This document shows positions 50,367 through 60,848 of a DNA stretch of 64,000 nt, piece by piece; positions within the stretch are counted from its first letter, which is position 1, and every line of letters starts with the position of its first letter. Source of the stretch: Tetmemena sp. SeJ-2015 (Eukaryota; Ciliophora; Spirotrichea; Sporadotrichida; Oxytrichidae); assembly GCA_027382625.1 (NCBI GenBank), contig JAJKFJ010022898.1, positions 147,576-211,575 on the forward strand, given 5' to 3'. A model generated the notes under the pieces. The model saw only the letters and a program-made list of their open reading frames with translations, did not search any database and was not told where the DNA came from. The translations under genes were made by a program, and so were the position numbers.

Positions 50367-50391
50367 AAAATCGTTGGTGTGGTAAAAGGTC

Positions 50392-50482
<91 letters not shown>

Positions 50483-50506
50483 ACGATTAACCACACCAAC
50501 GATTTT
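50367..50506. repeat. (TAG)n microsatellite enclosed in a 17-bp inverted repeat
   Basis: About 30 TAG units (roughly 50391-50482, one interruption) lie between AAAATCGTTGGTGTGGT (50367-50383) and its exact reverse complement at 50490-50506. The similarity extends a few imperfect bases outward. Together they could form a long hairpin. Confidence 0.9.
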
Positions 50507-50576
50507 GGGGGTCTTAATTAAACGTGATTTGATTGGCTAGTTCATTAATACTTTAATATATTTAATCGCAGCCACT

Positions 50577-52616
50577 ATGGCCACTCCGATATCCAGACAC
50601 TCCAGGACGCCCAAGCAGATGCCTCACTCAAGGTAAGGGCGCTATAAGCTAGACTCTCGGAGCTCTCGTTGCCAGGATGAACCCAAATTGAGGTCATGCT
50701 CCGATACCACGCATCACCCACCTAAGTCAGTGCAAGCCTTGCCTACTGAGAAGCAAGATATGCCCAGCGGTAGGGCTAAACCCAGCCAGCCTCCTGGGTA
50801 CCGACGCTTCGCTGATCTGCCCACTCGTGAGGGCTCAGAGGTATCGTACTCCATTACCCGTCGGCTTAGTGAATCCGAATACTAATATGGTCACACTGAG
50901 TCAAGTGTATCACCCACCCTATTGCAGGTGGCCGTTCAGCCTTATACTTCCAGACTCCTGCTAGATGGCGACCTCCACTATCAACGCTTCATGTAGTACC
51001 CGGGTCCCTCCTACTCCCTCATCTCCAAGCTTGGCAAGGTCCCGGACCTCGTGTAAATTCTAAATGCTCACCAGGAGAGCACTCTCTCACCTTGCGATGC
51101 TCATGAGGACCTCATTGCAATCTCTGCCACAATAGATAGATTGATTGGCTAGCAGGTGGAAACAATAGAGTCCTTGATATCCTCCCAAGTCCTGCAACAA
51201 GCTCAGATCTCTCCGCGCGACCTCCTCCTCCCACATCTTTGCTATGCAGAGGTTGAGCACTACGTCGCACGCCCACAACTAGCTCATCTGGCTCAAAAGC
51301 GCTGCTCTACCCTCTGCCATATTAGCCCTGACCTCCATAAGCGCATGGCCGAGCTTAATGAGGTGCGAAGAAGCCTGCTCTATCTCAGGACAAACTATGA
51401 CTCGCTGCAGCAAAGGTTGATATCTAGGCATTCCGCGGAGTCGAACAAGCTCAAGCCTTACATATACTCCAAGCGATCGCTGCAGATGTTAGTGGCAGCC
51501 TCTAAGACTAACGTTGTTGATTCATCGAGGCCCAGTGAGGCAGAACTGAAGAAGAAGGCTCGCGAGGTGGAGGTGTCCAATATCGTTTACTCACAAGTCA
51601 TCGATGGAGTGCGAGAATACCAGGAGTTCGTCCACTCTATAGTTGATCACCACATAGTCAAACCTACCTTTGATGGTCGTAACGCCAAGGTTCTAGCGTA
51701 TGCGTTGCTTGATGGTCATGAGGGGCTCAAACAGCTTAAGGAATCGATTCAGAGGAGCAAAACGGAGCTCAAGGACGCACTTGATGAAGAGAGCGGGCGC
51801 ATTCACCTACTCCTGAAATCAATCGCTGCGAAGGTGAACGTCATTATAAGGTCTCACCGAAGATAGTTCTGCATGTCCATGCTGGCTCAGTATGCCAGAG
51901 GCTTCGAGCCGCGTCGCTATATCTTCGATCTCGGTGAGGTATTAGGAGGAGTTGACCTTGCAAGTGTGCCCTCAAGGGAGCGTGTCTTTAAGCTAGCTAT
52001 CAAGCAGGATGCTGTTATTGATAATGAGTAAGTAAAGAGAGAAAGGCAATCGCTCTACAGCGCAATCAATCTTTCTCATAGAACCGTGGAGGCCTTCGCC
52101 GCTTTGACGCATCTGATCTGGGTAGCTAGTCAGCGAGCATCTTGGCAAGAGTATCGCTAGAAGGCGCTTTCGTATGTGATTGACAATCTTGTCATTGAGC
52201 TGGAGAAGTCTGTGCCAGTTCACAAGAACAACAAGTTCCTCTATCGCTATGTGGATGGAAGGAGAAGACGAATGAGGAACCCTCACTTTGACATAATCCA
52301 ACCTGCATCTAACTTTGACAAGGTGTCATAGAGGCTCGGTATCATCAGAGAGGCGATGAGTTGGATAGATTTCGTAACAAGGAGCACAAGGATTATCAGC
52401 TGTACCCTTGAATAGAGCATCTAGTATGTTTGGGACTACTCGATTCATCAAATGATAATGGCTCATGAATCTATTGCTGGGACTCAAGGTGCATTTATGC
52501 GAAGATTCCGATTCAAAGAAGAGCTCAACGCTATGTGCGCAGTAGTATACGTGGATGATGAAGCAAGAGTGCTGAGGAACCTAGACATCGAATCCCCAAT
52601 ATTCAAACCGAGCTGA
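50577..52616 (+). CDS. Transposon ORF A, 679 residues, unknown
   Basis: One uninterrupted frame from ATG 50577 to TGA 52614-52616 when TAA/TAG are Gln. The N-terminal 90 residues are basic and disordered (MATPISRHSRTPKQMPHSRQ). The remainder is largely helical and charged (AELNEVRRSLLYLRTNYDSL; RPSEAELKKKAREVEVSNIV; LLDGHEGLKQLKESIQRSKT; LGIIREAMSWIDFVTRSTRI). Near the C-terminus a basic patch (YVDGRRRRMRNPHFD) may bind nucleic acid. I recognise no zinc finger, kinase, polymerase or integrase motif. It lies upstream of ORFs B and C in the same orientation, 66 bp before ORF B. Open reading over 2 kb with conserved-looking codon use argues that it is a real gene of the element. Confidence 0.8.
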
Positions 52617-52682
52617 GGCCCTACTTTAGGAGGGGCGCGCTCGAGAGGATAATAATAGTTACTTTCACATTAGCTCAGACAG

Positions 52683-53648
52683 ATGCTCCAATAGGTCAAA
52701 CCCAAGAGAGAGATAGGTCAACTGATCGTAGACATGGCGATGAGCAAGCCCTGGACCAAGGAGGGCGACAAGGCCGAGCTACTCGAGGAACTCTCCACCA
52801 GGTGCAGCAAAGGCTAGCTTCGACTGGACCCCAAGGTGGTGGTGTGCTTAGACGTTCTTACGGATAAGATGGAGAAGGAGTACAAGGCAATGACGAAGCT
52901 GGCCATGGAGCTCCTCTATCTCAAGGACATGGCGAGGACCTTCCTCACTCACCCTACTAACAAGGCGATTCAAGCAGATGAAGGCGAGGATATGGTAGCA
53001 GGTAGGCAGCCTCAGTCGGCAGGCAAGGGCGACGCACTCCGATTCGGTAATCCGTATGTGCAGCCGAGAAATCAAGCCGCGGGGGTGGTAGGACTGGATG
53101 TCTTCCGAGAGATGCATGGCGCGGCAGATCAAGAGGTTGAGATCATCGAGCCAGAGCCGAAGGAACAGCAGGGCAACTGGCATCCTCTGTTGACGAACAA
53201 GGCTGGACACCCACAGCCATTCAGGAAGGACATTCTAGATAGGCTAGCGAAGGAGGTTGAGGAACTGAAAGAGACGCTTGATGGCGGGCCTATAGTTCTA
53301 TTGGGGCTAAGCTTCAACGGCACCTATAACCTGCGCAGCGCGAGCGCAAAGCTGATGGTCGATGGCGCACGTGCTTCAGTGAGAATGGCAGCGATCCTCA
53401 TGTTCTGGAGGGAGAGGGAGGCAGAGGTTCTCAAGCAGATCGTCGAGAAGCAGTTCTATCTTGAACTGGGCGATGACGAAGTAGATCAATTGCTCAGCTA
53501 TCTGGATGTGGTCCAAAAGGCAGGTGCAGATGGAGGGAAGGCTAGGAACGAGATGATGCGCGACTCATTTGACGCGAACTTGAAGAGGAGAGACCTAAAG
53601 CAGAATGCAAAGCAGAAGAACATCGGGAACAGCTCAGTGAAAGAGTGA
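52683..53648 (+). CDS. Transposon ORF B, 321 residues, unknown
   Basis: ATG 52683 (MLQQVKPKREIGQLIVDMAM) to TGA 53646-53648. The frame contains in-frame TAG codons read as Gln. Helical, acidic and charged throughout: LDVLTDKMEKEYKAMTKLAM, REMHGAADQEVEIIEPEPKE, ILDRLAKEVEELKETLDGGP, ASVRMAAILMFWREREAEVL, and a basic C-terminus (LKRRDLKQNAKQKN). No family recognised. It could be a coiled-coil partner of ORF A or the transposase. Confidence 0.75.
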
Positions 53649-53755
53649 ATATTATATCTAATTATGAGCGCATATTAATTATCATATAAGCCTTAAACTT
53701 TATACTACTTATCTGCTACGGATGCATGTATTATTACTATATAACTGTGTCAGAT

Positions 53756-54454
53756 ATGGATTCCACGAGCAACAAGACCTCTCTAGAGTAAGTGAGCTCC
53801 TTCATCAAGAGTAAGCAGGAGCTTCACGAGGCCACACAGAGGAACGGCTACTTCCTGCCGAAGATCAAGAGCAAGGCAGTGACGGAGGAGTACCTGCTCA
53901 ACGTTATAGGAGGCAAGGTCTGGTGTGCTAAGTACGATGAGGTCAGGCTGCTACCTTGCCCAAGGCCTCCAGCTCTCGATGTGCTATTTGCCAAGTTGTA
54001 AGAAGTTGCCGCGAAGGACCAGGTGAGTCTTGGTATGGATGAATAGCACATGCCTGATAGAGCTTGGATGTTAGCAATGCTCTCCACATTCAAGCCGGCG
54101 GACGAGATCTTCAAGAAAGGGTACGAGCCTCCACGCAAGGCAGCTGGGCCTAGCTACAAGACGGTGGATCTGCAGTGGAGCTTCCTTGAAGGGCTACCCA
54201 TCTCCAAGGCAAAGTCTAAGACACAGCGGCTCTCCTTCCTCAACTCGAGCAAGTTGTCCAATAAGCTCATTCGCCTCCAGGACCAGAGGGCCAAGCTCGA
54301 CCTGCAGATGGAGAAGGAGAAGAAGTCGATGGAGGAACGGAGGTAGGGCAAGCAGCAGCGGGCAGGGGGCAGGCAGTTCTCTGGGGCGGTGTTCGGCTAG
54401 GCTGAAGTCAATGTGCGCATGAGCGAGACCAGCAAGTCCCCCAGCAAGAAGTGA
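53756..54454 (+). CDS. Transposon ORF C, 232 residues, unknown
   Basis: ATG 53756 (MDSTSNKTSLEQVSSFIKSK) to TGA 54452-54454. The central part (GYFLPKIKSKAVTEEYLLNV; VWCAKYDEVRLLPCPRPPAL; RAWMLAMLSTFKPADEIFKK) looks folded. The C-terminal 80 residues are a basic coiled coil and a disordered tail (KLIRLQDQRAKLDLQMEKEK; MSETSKSPSKK). Size is comparable to the small accessory ORF of TBE elements, but homology cannot be claimed by eye. Its stop is separated by a single base from the stop of the convergent transposase. Confidence 0.75.
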
Positions 54455-54455
54455 C

Positions 54456-55684
54456 TCAGGCGAGGTGGCCGCGCAGGCAGTGAATGAGTGTTTTTATGTG
54501 TGAGTTAGCCAGTTGCATTATCTTAAGGTTGTCATAATCCGCCACTAGTCGCTGCAGCTCGAGGACGAGGTCTGCAGGATACTTGTCATAGCTGGCCCCA
54601 CGGAGGACCACGCGTCGGCGCCACTCCTGCTTCAGCACCGCCCAGAGTCGCTCGATGGGGTTGAGGGCACAGCTGAATGGAGGTAGGTACTATAATGTCT
54701 GCCCATCGATGAATAGGTCCCTGACCTTGGAGCTCTTGTGGATGCTAAGATTGTCCATGACAATAATGCTATTGCTGGGAGCCCGCTGGAGGAGGCCATG
54801 CATGAAGGAGGTGAAGTGGCCGAGGTTGTTTGTGCCCGAGAGGACGAGGCTGTGGACCAGGCCGCGCTTGTTGCTGATCGCTCCAATTATGGTAGCCGAG
54901 CTGCCTCTGCTGTTTGGTATGGTGATGGTCATGGAGCGCTTGAGCCAGGCCTTCTTCATTGTCTGCCACCGGTTGAACGAGGACTCGTCGATGTAAATGA
55001 TCTCGCGGCCCGCGAACATCCACCGCGCTATGGTCATGGCAAACACTTACTGCCTCTCCTATAGCTCCCTCTGCCGCTCGCCCTTGCGAATGTATGCATA
55101 GCTCCCAGACCGGAAGTACACCTGGTTGCGATGAAATAGCTTGGCCAGCGTCGCAGGGCAGACTCTGGGTGCCCCGAATCGTACTTAGTAATATTCAATG
55201 CGCTCCCTCAGGGTCAAGTGGGCCGCCTCATGAAGGTGCTTGGCCGAGGTGATGCGAGCCTCGATCTCACTGGGGATCTTCCGCGCTGGCTACCACAGTT
55301 GGATCTCCTCGACTCGTAGATGAATCCGTTGCGGCGCCACCTCTGGACTATCATAGCAACAGTGCTAGCCTTGATGCCGGTGATTTTCGCCACTTAGTTG
55401 TAGCTGAACTGGATGTTGTGATCACTGCTCAGCGTCCCGTAGCGCAGCATGATCGCAAGTAACTGCTGATCCGTCGACAGAGTGGTCCTGATTCTAAGCT
55501 TCGGTCTACTGTCCCTCCTCGATTTGTTGATGGGACTCGGACTGCACATGCTACTCAGATAGGGTATGAGGTCTTGGTTCGGAATGTGAGGTGCAGGGCC
55601 CGAAATTCATGCGAAGTGATCACGATCTGGGAGGAACTCGGCCAGCTTCCTGGTGCGCTTTTTGCGATCGCGTGCGGCTGCCAT
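54456..55684 (-). CDS. IS630/Tc1-mariner superfamily DDE transposase (possibly damaged)
   Basis: Minus strand, ATG 55682-55684 (MAAARDRKKRTRKLAEFLPD) to TGA 54456-54458. A helix-turn-helix region precedes the catalytic core: QLLAIMLRYGTLSS, NQVAKITGIKASTVAMIVQR and WRRNGFIYESRRS. Then IEARITSAKHLHEAAHLTLR, and the catalytic domain: EIIYIDESSFNRWQTMKKAW (first Asp), RGLVHSLVLSGTN, SIIVMDNLSIHKSSKVRDLF (second Asp) and FSCALNPIERLWAVLKQEW (Glu). By my count 33 residues separate the second Asp from the Glu. It would catalyse cut-and-paste transposition and may assist excision in development, as proposed for Oxytricha TBE. Two defects: a TGA near residue 25 and a 1-nt break just after the helix-turn-helix (about 55295). 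These may be base errors or early decay. Confidence 0.85.
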
Positions 55685-55740
55685 TAAATGTGTGAATGCA
55701 ATACCTGCGATTAATTAATTCGTGGAAATGATTTACTTCT

Positions 55741-58260
55741 CAATAATCAAATGAATGAACTATTAGCTTTTGTCAATTCTTTATGAGAATTTGAAAATCC
55801 TAGTGCAGATATTTCAGGTAAGACCTATCAATTACAATTTCATAATATTTTAGGCAGAAGACAAAAAGGAGCATTTCTAAACCCTGCTTTCAGAGAAATT
55901 CATCAACAGCATTAGATGGAAAATTGATATTAATTTTATCTTAAATTTGAAGCAAGTCTTTATTCTACTGGCTGTACGAGTACCATTTGGACGCCTCATT
56001 CGATACTTTCCTATTCTTTGAGTCTTCAAACTTTGAAAGCATCAACAAAGACTATTACTAGATCGTGTATAGACCTACAACTTATGAAGAGAAAAAGACC
56101 TCATACTATGCCAAGATGAATAACCTAACTAAAGCAATCGCAATCCTAATGATGCAGAGTCAAGAAACTGCTTTGAAGATATAGTCTTGCTTAGAAGCAA
56201 GTTTCGCTTCTTACAGCATGTAGTAAGATTAGGATGAATAGATGAGCGTTGATCATACTTAGACAGATAGCAATGGCAACAAAATGATTGGAGATGAACT
56301 GCAGTAAAGCAAAAAAGAGAAATCTCTAACTGATTCTCCCTTGCAAGAAAGCCAGTTTATATATCTCTTGATTATCAAACACTTTTTTGACTAGTGCAGC
56401 TCTTCTAATCTAAATTCTGCTAATGAGCCGACTGCGAATTACTTGGATATTAAAAACTTAAGCGATGCATTCTTAGCCAAGATGATGATTTCTACAGAGG
56501 ATCAAGTTGGGATCTTTCAGTTTGGAGACTTGGAAAATCTACAGAGTAAGCTGTAAATATTGTATGGCTTGGTATGCAAGCTACATAGTCAGATTAAAGA
56601 TCAATAGCAGCAACAACAGTGCTTGATGATGCTCTCTCATTTAGATCAGCTTTTGTAAGGCTGCTACATGCAACAGAGATTAGTGAAATAATTTGAATTA
56701 AAGTAAGATAGGCGATAATTTTTTCTTAATATTGAGTATTAAATGTTCTGGATGACAGCAAATTTTATAATTAACAAGGTTATGATCATATATAAAGGGA
56801 CTGAATTTTCTAAAAATTGCAATACTTATAATGAAAATTACCTAAAGTTATCTGGTGTAAGCTAAAGTTTGCAGTTAGGACTCTAAATACCCTCCATAAT
56901 AATTCAATAATGATATGATCATTTCCCTTAAGAATAACTTTGAAATGCAATTATTACCATTATAAGAGAGCAAATAGTTGCATCAGCTCTGAGAAGCATT
57001 CTCTCACCTCAGGAACTTTATTAAAAAAGGAATAATAATTAACATAAGTATGAATTCAATTCACATTTTAATCTGGATGACAGGTATGATAAGACAGGAA
57101 TGAATCTGAGTAAGTCATTATTTTTGCTAGCTAGAAGAAGATCTAACTCTAGAAAGCTCTTAGAGACTTCTTTTCTAAGTTGGAAACTATGATAGAGATG
57201 AGTTCGATCTAGCTGTCTCGAAGCAACTCGAAAGTTACTTTGACTAGTCTTGCGAAAGGGGATATCTCACTCTATGTGCCTGTTAAAGGCTGATTTAAAG
57301 AGTGTTCTTAAATAATAGTGCTCTCAATAGAGAATACTTTCCTAAGTTGCTAGAGAATCAATGTAGGAGATATTTGTTGAGCCTAAGAAGTTTTATTTTC
57401 AAAGATGCTGCTTGATAGGAACAGCGTCATATTGACCCATGAGAGATAGTTATCTTTTTTCAAATTGATTTCCCTCCATAGATTGCAAAGATGTTTTCAT
57501 ATCTCTTGATCATTCATTAAAAGAATAACTTGTTTCCTCTCCTCTCGATTATAGCTATGTCCTTTGCATTAGCTTCTTCGTTATAGTCATTTGCAAGAGT
57601 GGGGTCTGGCTATTCGAGACTCTTCACTACTAAAGAGAGTACTTGTTAACCAGCCTTGCTCTTGTTTCTTGAAAATAGAATGTCTAATAGCTTGACTAAG
57701 CTAACTGAACTTATTTCCTAAATGAACTCTATGTGCTCCTGTTTCATTGAATTCAACACTGGCTTTATCACATTATTTAGCTAACCAGTTAAATTGATCG
57801 TGGGAATGGAAGAAAAAGCTTTCTTATCTTAATCTTAGGGGGAAGGAGTTGAAGACTTAGTGGATTATAATTTTAGCTCGTGCTATGGATTGTGGCCATT
57901 TTTCTGTTGAGGAGCTTCAGACTTGAACTTCTGAATCTCTAGTGAAGGAGTCAAATTTTCATGCCCATTTTGGGATTTCAAGGATTGATCGAGGCTGTCC
58001 TGAATTTATTGAGGAAGAGAGACAAGCGTTAGATGAGTGATGGCAGCCATTGACTTTATTCTGTTGCAAGTGGTAGCCGCATACTGTATCAAAGCAGCAA
58101 ATAGTTTCACTTCATATTCGATATATAATCTACTAACTCCTACTCCACATTCCATTTTCTTACCTCAGGAACTTAGATTGGTTCAAAGACTTGAGTCATG
58201 TGTTGAATATGTTATTAAATCAACCCCAGATTCACTAATCTCTATTTAAATTGAGAAAAA
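55741..58260 (+). CDS. MOT1: MOT1/BTAF1 N-terminal HEAT-repeat segment (second part)
   Basis: Continuation after the transposon. One long open frame runs from about 55960 to 56910: SLFYWLYEYHLDASFDTFLF (compare Mot1/BTAF1 WLCLMMQPxHLPxDxNMLLE), YYAKMNNLTKAIAILMMQSQ (compare VxMRxRxMAAKLLGAL), an acidic Gln-rich insert, then LSDAFLAKMMISTEDQVGIF and LQSKLQILYGLVCKLHSQIK. Later blocks, separated by IES-like frame changes, include FPPQIAKMFSYLLIIHQKNN with LFPLLSIIAMSFALASSLQS, ILGFQGLIEAVLNLL (compare Mot1 -GAIEALxxIV-) and IDFILLQVVAAYCIKAANSF. The sequence fades at about 58260, just before the point where Mot1's linker and ATPase (found at 19.4 kb) should begin. Similarity is weak but the order of landmarks is right. 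Confidence 0.55.
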
Positions 58261-58686
58261 ATTGTCTCTAAAAATCAATATCCATTCTCAACATTATAAA
58301 TAGAGAGAAAGAAATGACTAAAGCATAAATCTATCTTAAATTAACCAACTTAGAATATTGTGAAATCTTTTACTCTCCTCCTAATTTATGACTTCTCCCC
58401 CTTTCAGATATCTTTCATCAATTTGATTTAAGTGCGTGCTTGTTAATAATAAATCAATTTGGGCGATTAGTGATTAAATATTTATGCCCAAGTGGTATAG
58501 CCGAGTCACTAATTTATTACGGCAACTGATTCCCACTCTCTCACCGCCCCAACCCTGGCATCACCTCACTCACCCTAGTAACTGTAGAATAATCGCGGGC
58601 ACACGGCCAGAGTATTTAAGGGCTGAGCGATCAAGACAATTAATTCAAGTTATAATAAGATTTTAACAAGAAAAAAGAAAAACACA
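58261..58686. other. Intergenic region upstream of a secreted-protein gene
   Basis: AT-rich with a GC-richer patch at 58540-58620; not a recognisable tRNA. Probably promoter of the gene at 58687. Confidence 0.35.
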
Positions 58687-59192
58687 ATGAGAAAGTTTTC
58701 ACTCATCATGCTCCTCGGACTCTTCGCAGTTCTTTTCCTCGCTGGCACCTCAAGTGCAGGTCAAAAATAATTCTACTTACTCTCATTGAGAGAAGATTAA
58801 TGATAGGTAAGAAAATAAAGAATACGATGCTTTATCATAAACATGTCATCATCATGAGCCAACTTTGTCTAACTCCAATTCCTGTGTAGCCATGATCAAG
58901 TCTCAAGTGAGCAACAAGGCTCAAGTGAAGGCTCAAGCCCAAGACCCCAGAAGAGAAGCCCTCGAGAAGGCAAAGGCCCAACTCAGATCTTTCAACTCCG
59001 TTGAAGATGCCAAGGCTGCCTGCAGAGACGCCGTACCTTCCGCCAACAATGGAAGAGCCGAAGCCATTCTCTCTTTAAATCAAATGATGCTAAATGCTTA
59101 TACTTACTTATTATAGTGAGATTAGAGCCGCAAGAGCATCCGCCTCAGGTTCTCAAGCCACCGCCGCCCCAGCACCCGCTGCCACCGCATGA
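58687..59192 (+). CDS. Small secreted Ala/Gln-rich protein
   Basis: ATG 58687 encodes a textbook signal peptide (MRKFSLIMLLGLFAVLFLAG then TSSAG). A removable segment of about 100 bp follows (58763-58865), then SNSNSCVAMIKSQVSNKAQV, KAQAQDPRREALEKAKAQLR and AKAACRDAVPSANNGRAEAI, continuing after an IES with RAARASASGSQATAAPAPAA to TGA 59190-59192. Two cysteines may form a disulfide. About 130 residues. The coding part is GC-rich and uses few TAA/TAG codons, suggesting strong expression. The family is not recognised; candidates are secreted or cell-surface proteins of the host. Confidence 0.75.
59066..59120. other. IES, 55 bp, pointer ATT
   Basis: ATT at 59066-59068 and 59121-59123; deletion gives NNGRAEAIRAARASASG and removes an in-frame TGA. 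Confidence 0.7.
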
Positions 59193-60025
59193 GCGTCGAA
59201 TACTCTTGAGTGGAGGCTGAGACCTTCCGCTCAATCTGAAGCTCAAGTCGGCGGCTGTAGCACACTAGAAAGAATAATTGACACTCTCGTAACCTCCATT
59301 TAATATGATCCTTGTGTGGGTGTGTTTTTAAAATTTGCTGAGAATCGAGCGAGTAGGCAGGGCTGACTTGATAACGGAGTATAAATGTATTAATCAATAC
59401 TGCTGCGCAGATCATTTAATTAGATTGATTTACTCTAATATCAACAACGACTTCAACACACTACTCTTCCTTCCTTCTTCCAATTTATTTTCATCTCTAT
59501 TCTTTCTATTCCTAAAGATTTGCATCTTTTGATAAAGATTCCAAATTAGAGAGTGACTTTTTTATCTTAAATAGCTTATCCTCTAATGCGCCTTGATTAT
59601 GATCTTATGAGTGAATAAGTGAAAGAGTGGTATCTATCAGATTTGAATTGGAAAAGCGATAAATGATTACTGATTCACTCCCTCAATCAGCTAGCAAGTA
59701 ATGATATAATAGCGATGGCTGGTACTATCGGCGGATATACATTTGAAATTACGTAATAAAGTCCCCTATATTTATAATTAAGTTAGTGGTCCTTGTGGAT
59801 ATTAAATCTCTAACAATCACAAAAACTATATGCCCACTTTTTATTTTCAAATAGAATTTGCTAAATACCTCTCAAGAGATGAAGAATCTTGAAAAAAATA
59901 ATGATGCAAATTTTTAAATCAATCTTTACATTTTCGTAGTCAATATAAGTTGATAATGATTTTCAGAAATCTATTTCTGACTTTCAAAACCTACTCTTTG
60001 ATAATATATTTTCATTTCATATCCA
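59193..60025. other. Intergenic region
   Basis: AT-rich, no gene or RNA recognised; upstream flank of the gene at 60026. Confidence 0.4.
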
Positions 60026-60848
60026 ATGATTAAGCTCGCTGTACTCATCGCCCTCCTCGGTGTCTCCTCTGCTGCTATTCCCCAATCTTTATTTTCTTTA
60101 AACTTACATGCAGAGCTAAGATGTGTTTAGTTTGCCTGTTAATTTGAATGGTGGGAAGACTTGACCAACCAAGCAACTGGCTTCAGATACCCAGAGACTG
60201 GTGTCAAGACCGTCTGGGAGAAGAACATGGTTTCCCTCAAGCATTTCGCCGAGGCCGACGCTGGCTTTGGAACCGTCTACTAGGGAGATGCCTCCACCAA
60301 GGACGATAGAACTCAATCTTATGGAGTCTCCATCTGGTCTTATGCCAAATACCAGGCTGTATTCAAATGCAACGAATGGTACTCCTACCAGGCCGAAGTC
60401 AGCTTCGAACCTCTCTTCGCCGTCCCCTACCTCCAGCAAGTCCACTGGACCAGACCCATGGATGCTGATCTTCATAGAAATTTAATACTATTCATGTAAG
60501 ATTGAATTTATGATGGTTTCCACCTTGCTCTCGAGGGTAAGAGAGAAATCAGATCAGGAGACTATAGCATTCACATGACTCAGAATGTTGGAACTTTCCA
60601 GACCTCCTTCTTCGAGAAAGACCCCCTAATGGTCGAGAAGTCAGACTTCACCCTCGACGAGGCCTTCGAAAACAGCTTCGAGGACATGAGATAAACCTGG
60701 ATAGATTGTAATACTTCATTAAAGGTAAGAACTTGAGAAGGTTTACTCCGGCAACGTTTTCGAAAAGTTCCTCCCAGACACCTACACTGACCTCCAGAAG
60801 GAAATCGTCGGAGAGTTCTCTTACTACACCGCCACCCTCGTTGAATGA
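60026..60848 (+). CDS. Secreted protein of unknown family
   Basis: ATG 60026 encodes a clear signal peptide (MIKLAVLIALLGVSSAAIPQ). The mature part includes CVQFACQFEWWEDLTNQATG, FRYPETGVKTVWEKNMVSLK, DDRTQSYGVSIWSYAKYQAV with FKCNEWYSYQAEVSFEPLF, FHLALEGKREIRSGDYSIHM, FTLDEAFENSFEDMRQTW and VFEKFLPDTYTDLQKEIVGE to TGA 60846-60848. Aromatic- and acid-rich, with three conserved-looking cysteines. IES-like breaks occur near 60080-60115, 60480-60520 and 60705-60745. It resembles the preceding secreted gene in its GC-rich, TAA/TAG-poor coding style. No enzymatic motif is visible. Confidence 0.75.

Larger units (their letters stand above)
50331..55740. mobile_element. Tc1/mariner-class (DDE) transposon with three accessory ORFs, inserted within MOT1
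   Basis: A compositionally distinct, GC-richer block with no IES-like breaks in its forward ORFs. It carries three long plus-strand ORFs (50577-52616, 52683-53648, 53756-54454) and a minus-strand DDE transposase (54456-55684). The organisation recalls ciliate germline transposons such as Oxytricha TBE and Euplotes Tec elements, which combine an IS630/Tc1-class transposase with accessory ORFs. Exact ends were not found: a short shared inverted motif TTAATCGCAG lies just outside the outermost ORFs (50562-50571 and, inverted, 55705-55714). The hairpin-flanked TAG repeat (50367-50506) may form part of the left end. MOT1 coding sequence lies on both sides, so the element must be eliminated for a functional gene. 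Confidence 0.75.

Noticed and set aside
54632..55064. Plus-strand and out-of-frame minus-strand ORFs over the transposase
   Set aside because: Only one minus-strand frame shows the DDE motifs in order; the others are shadows.
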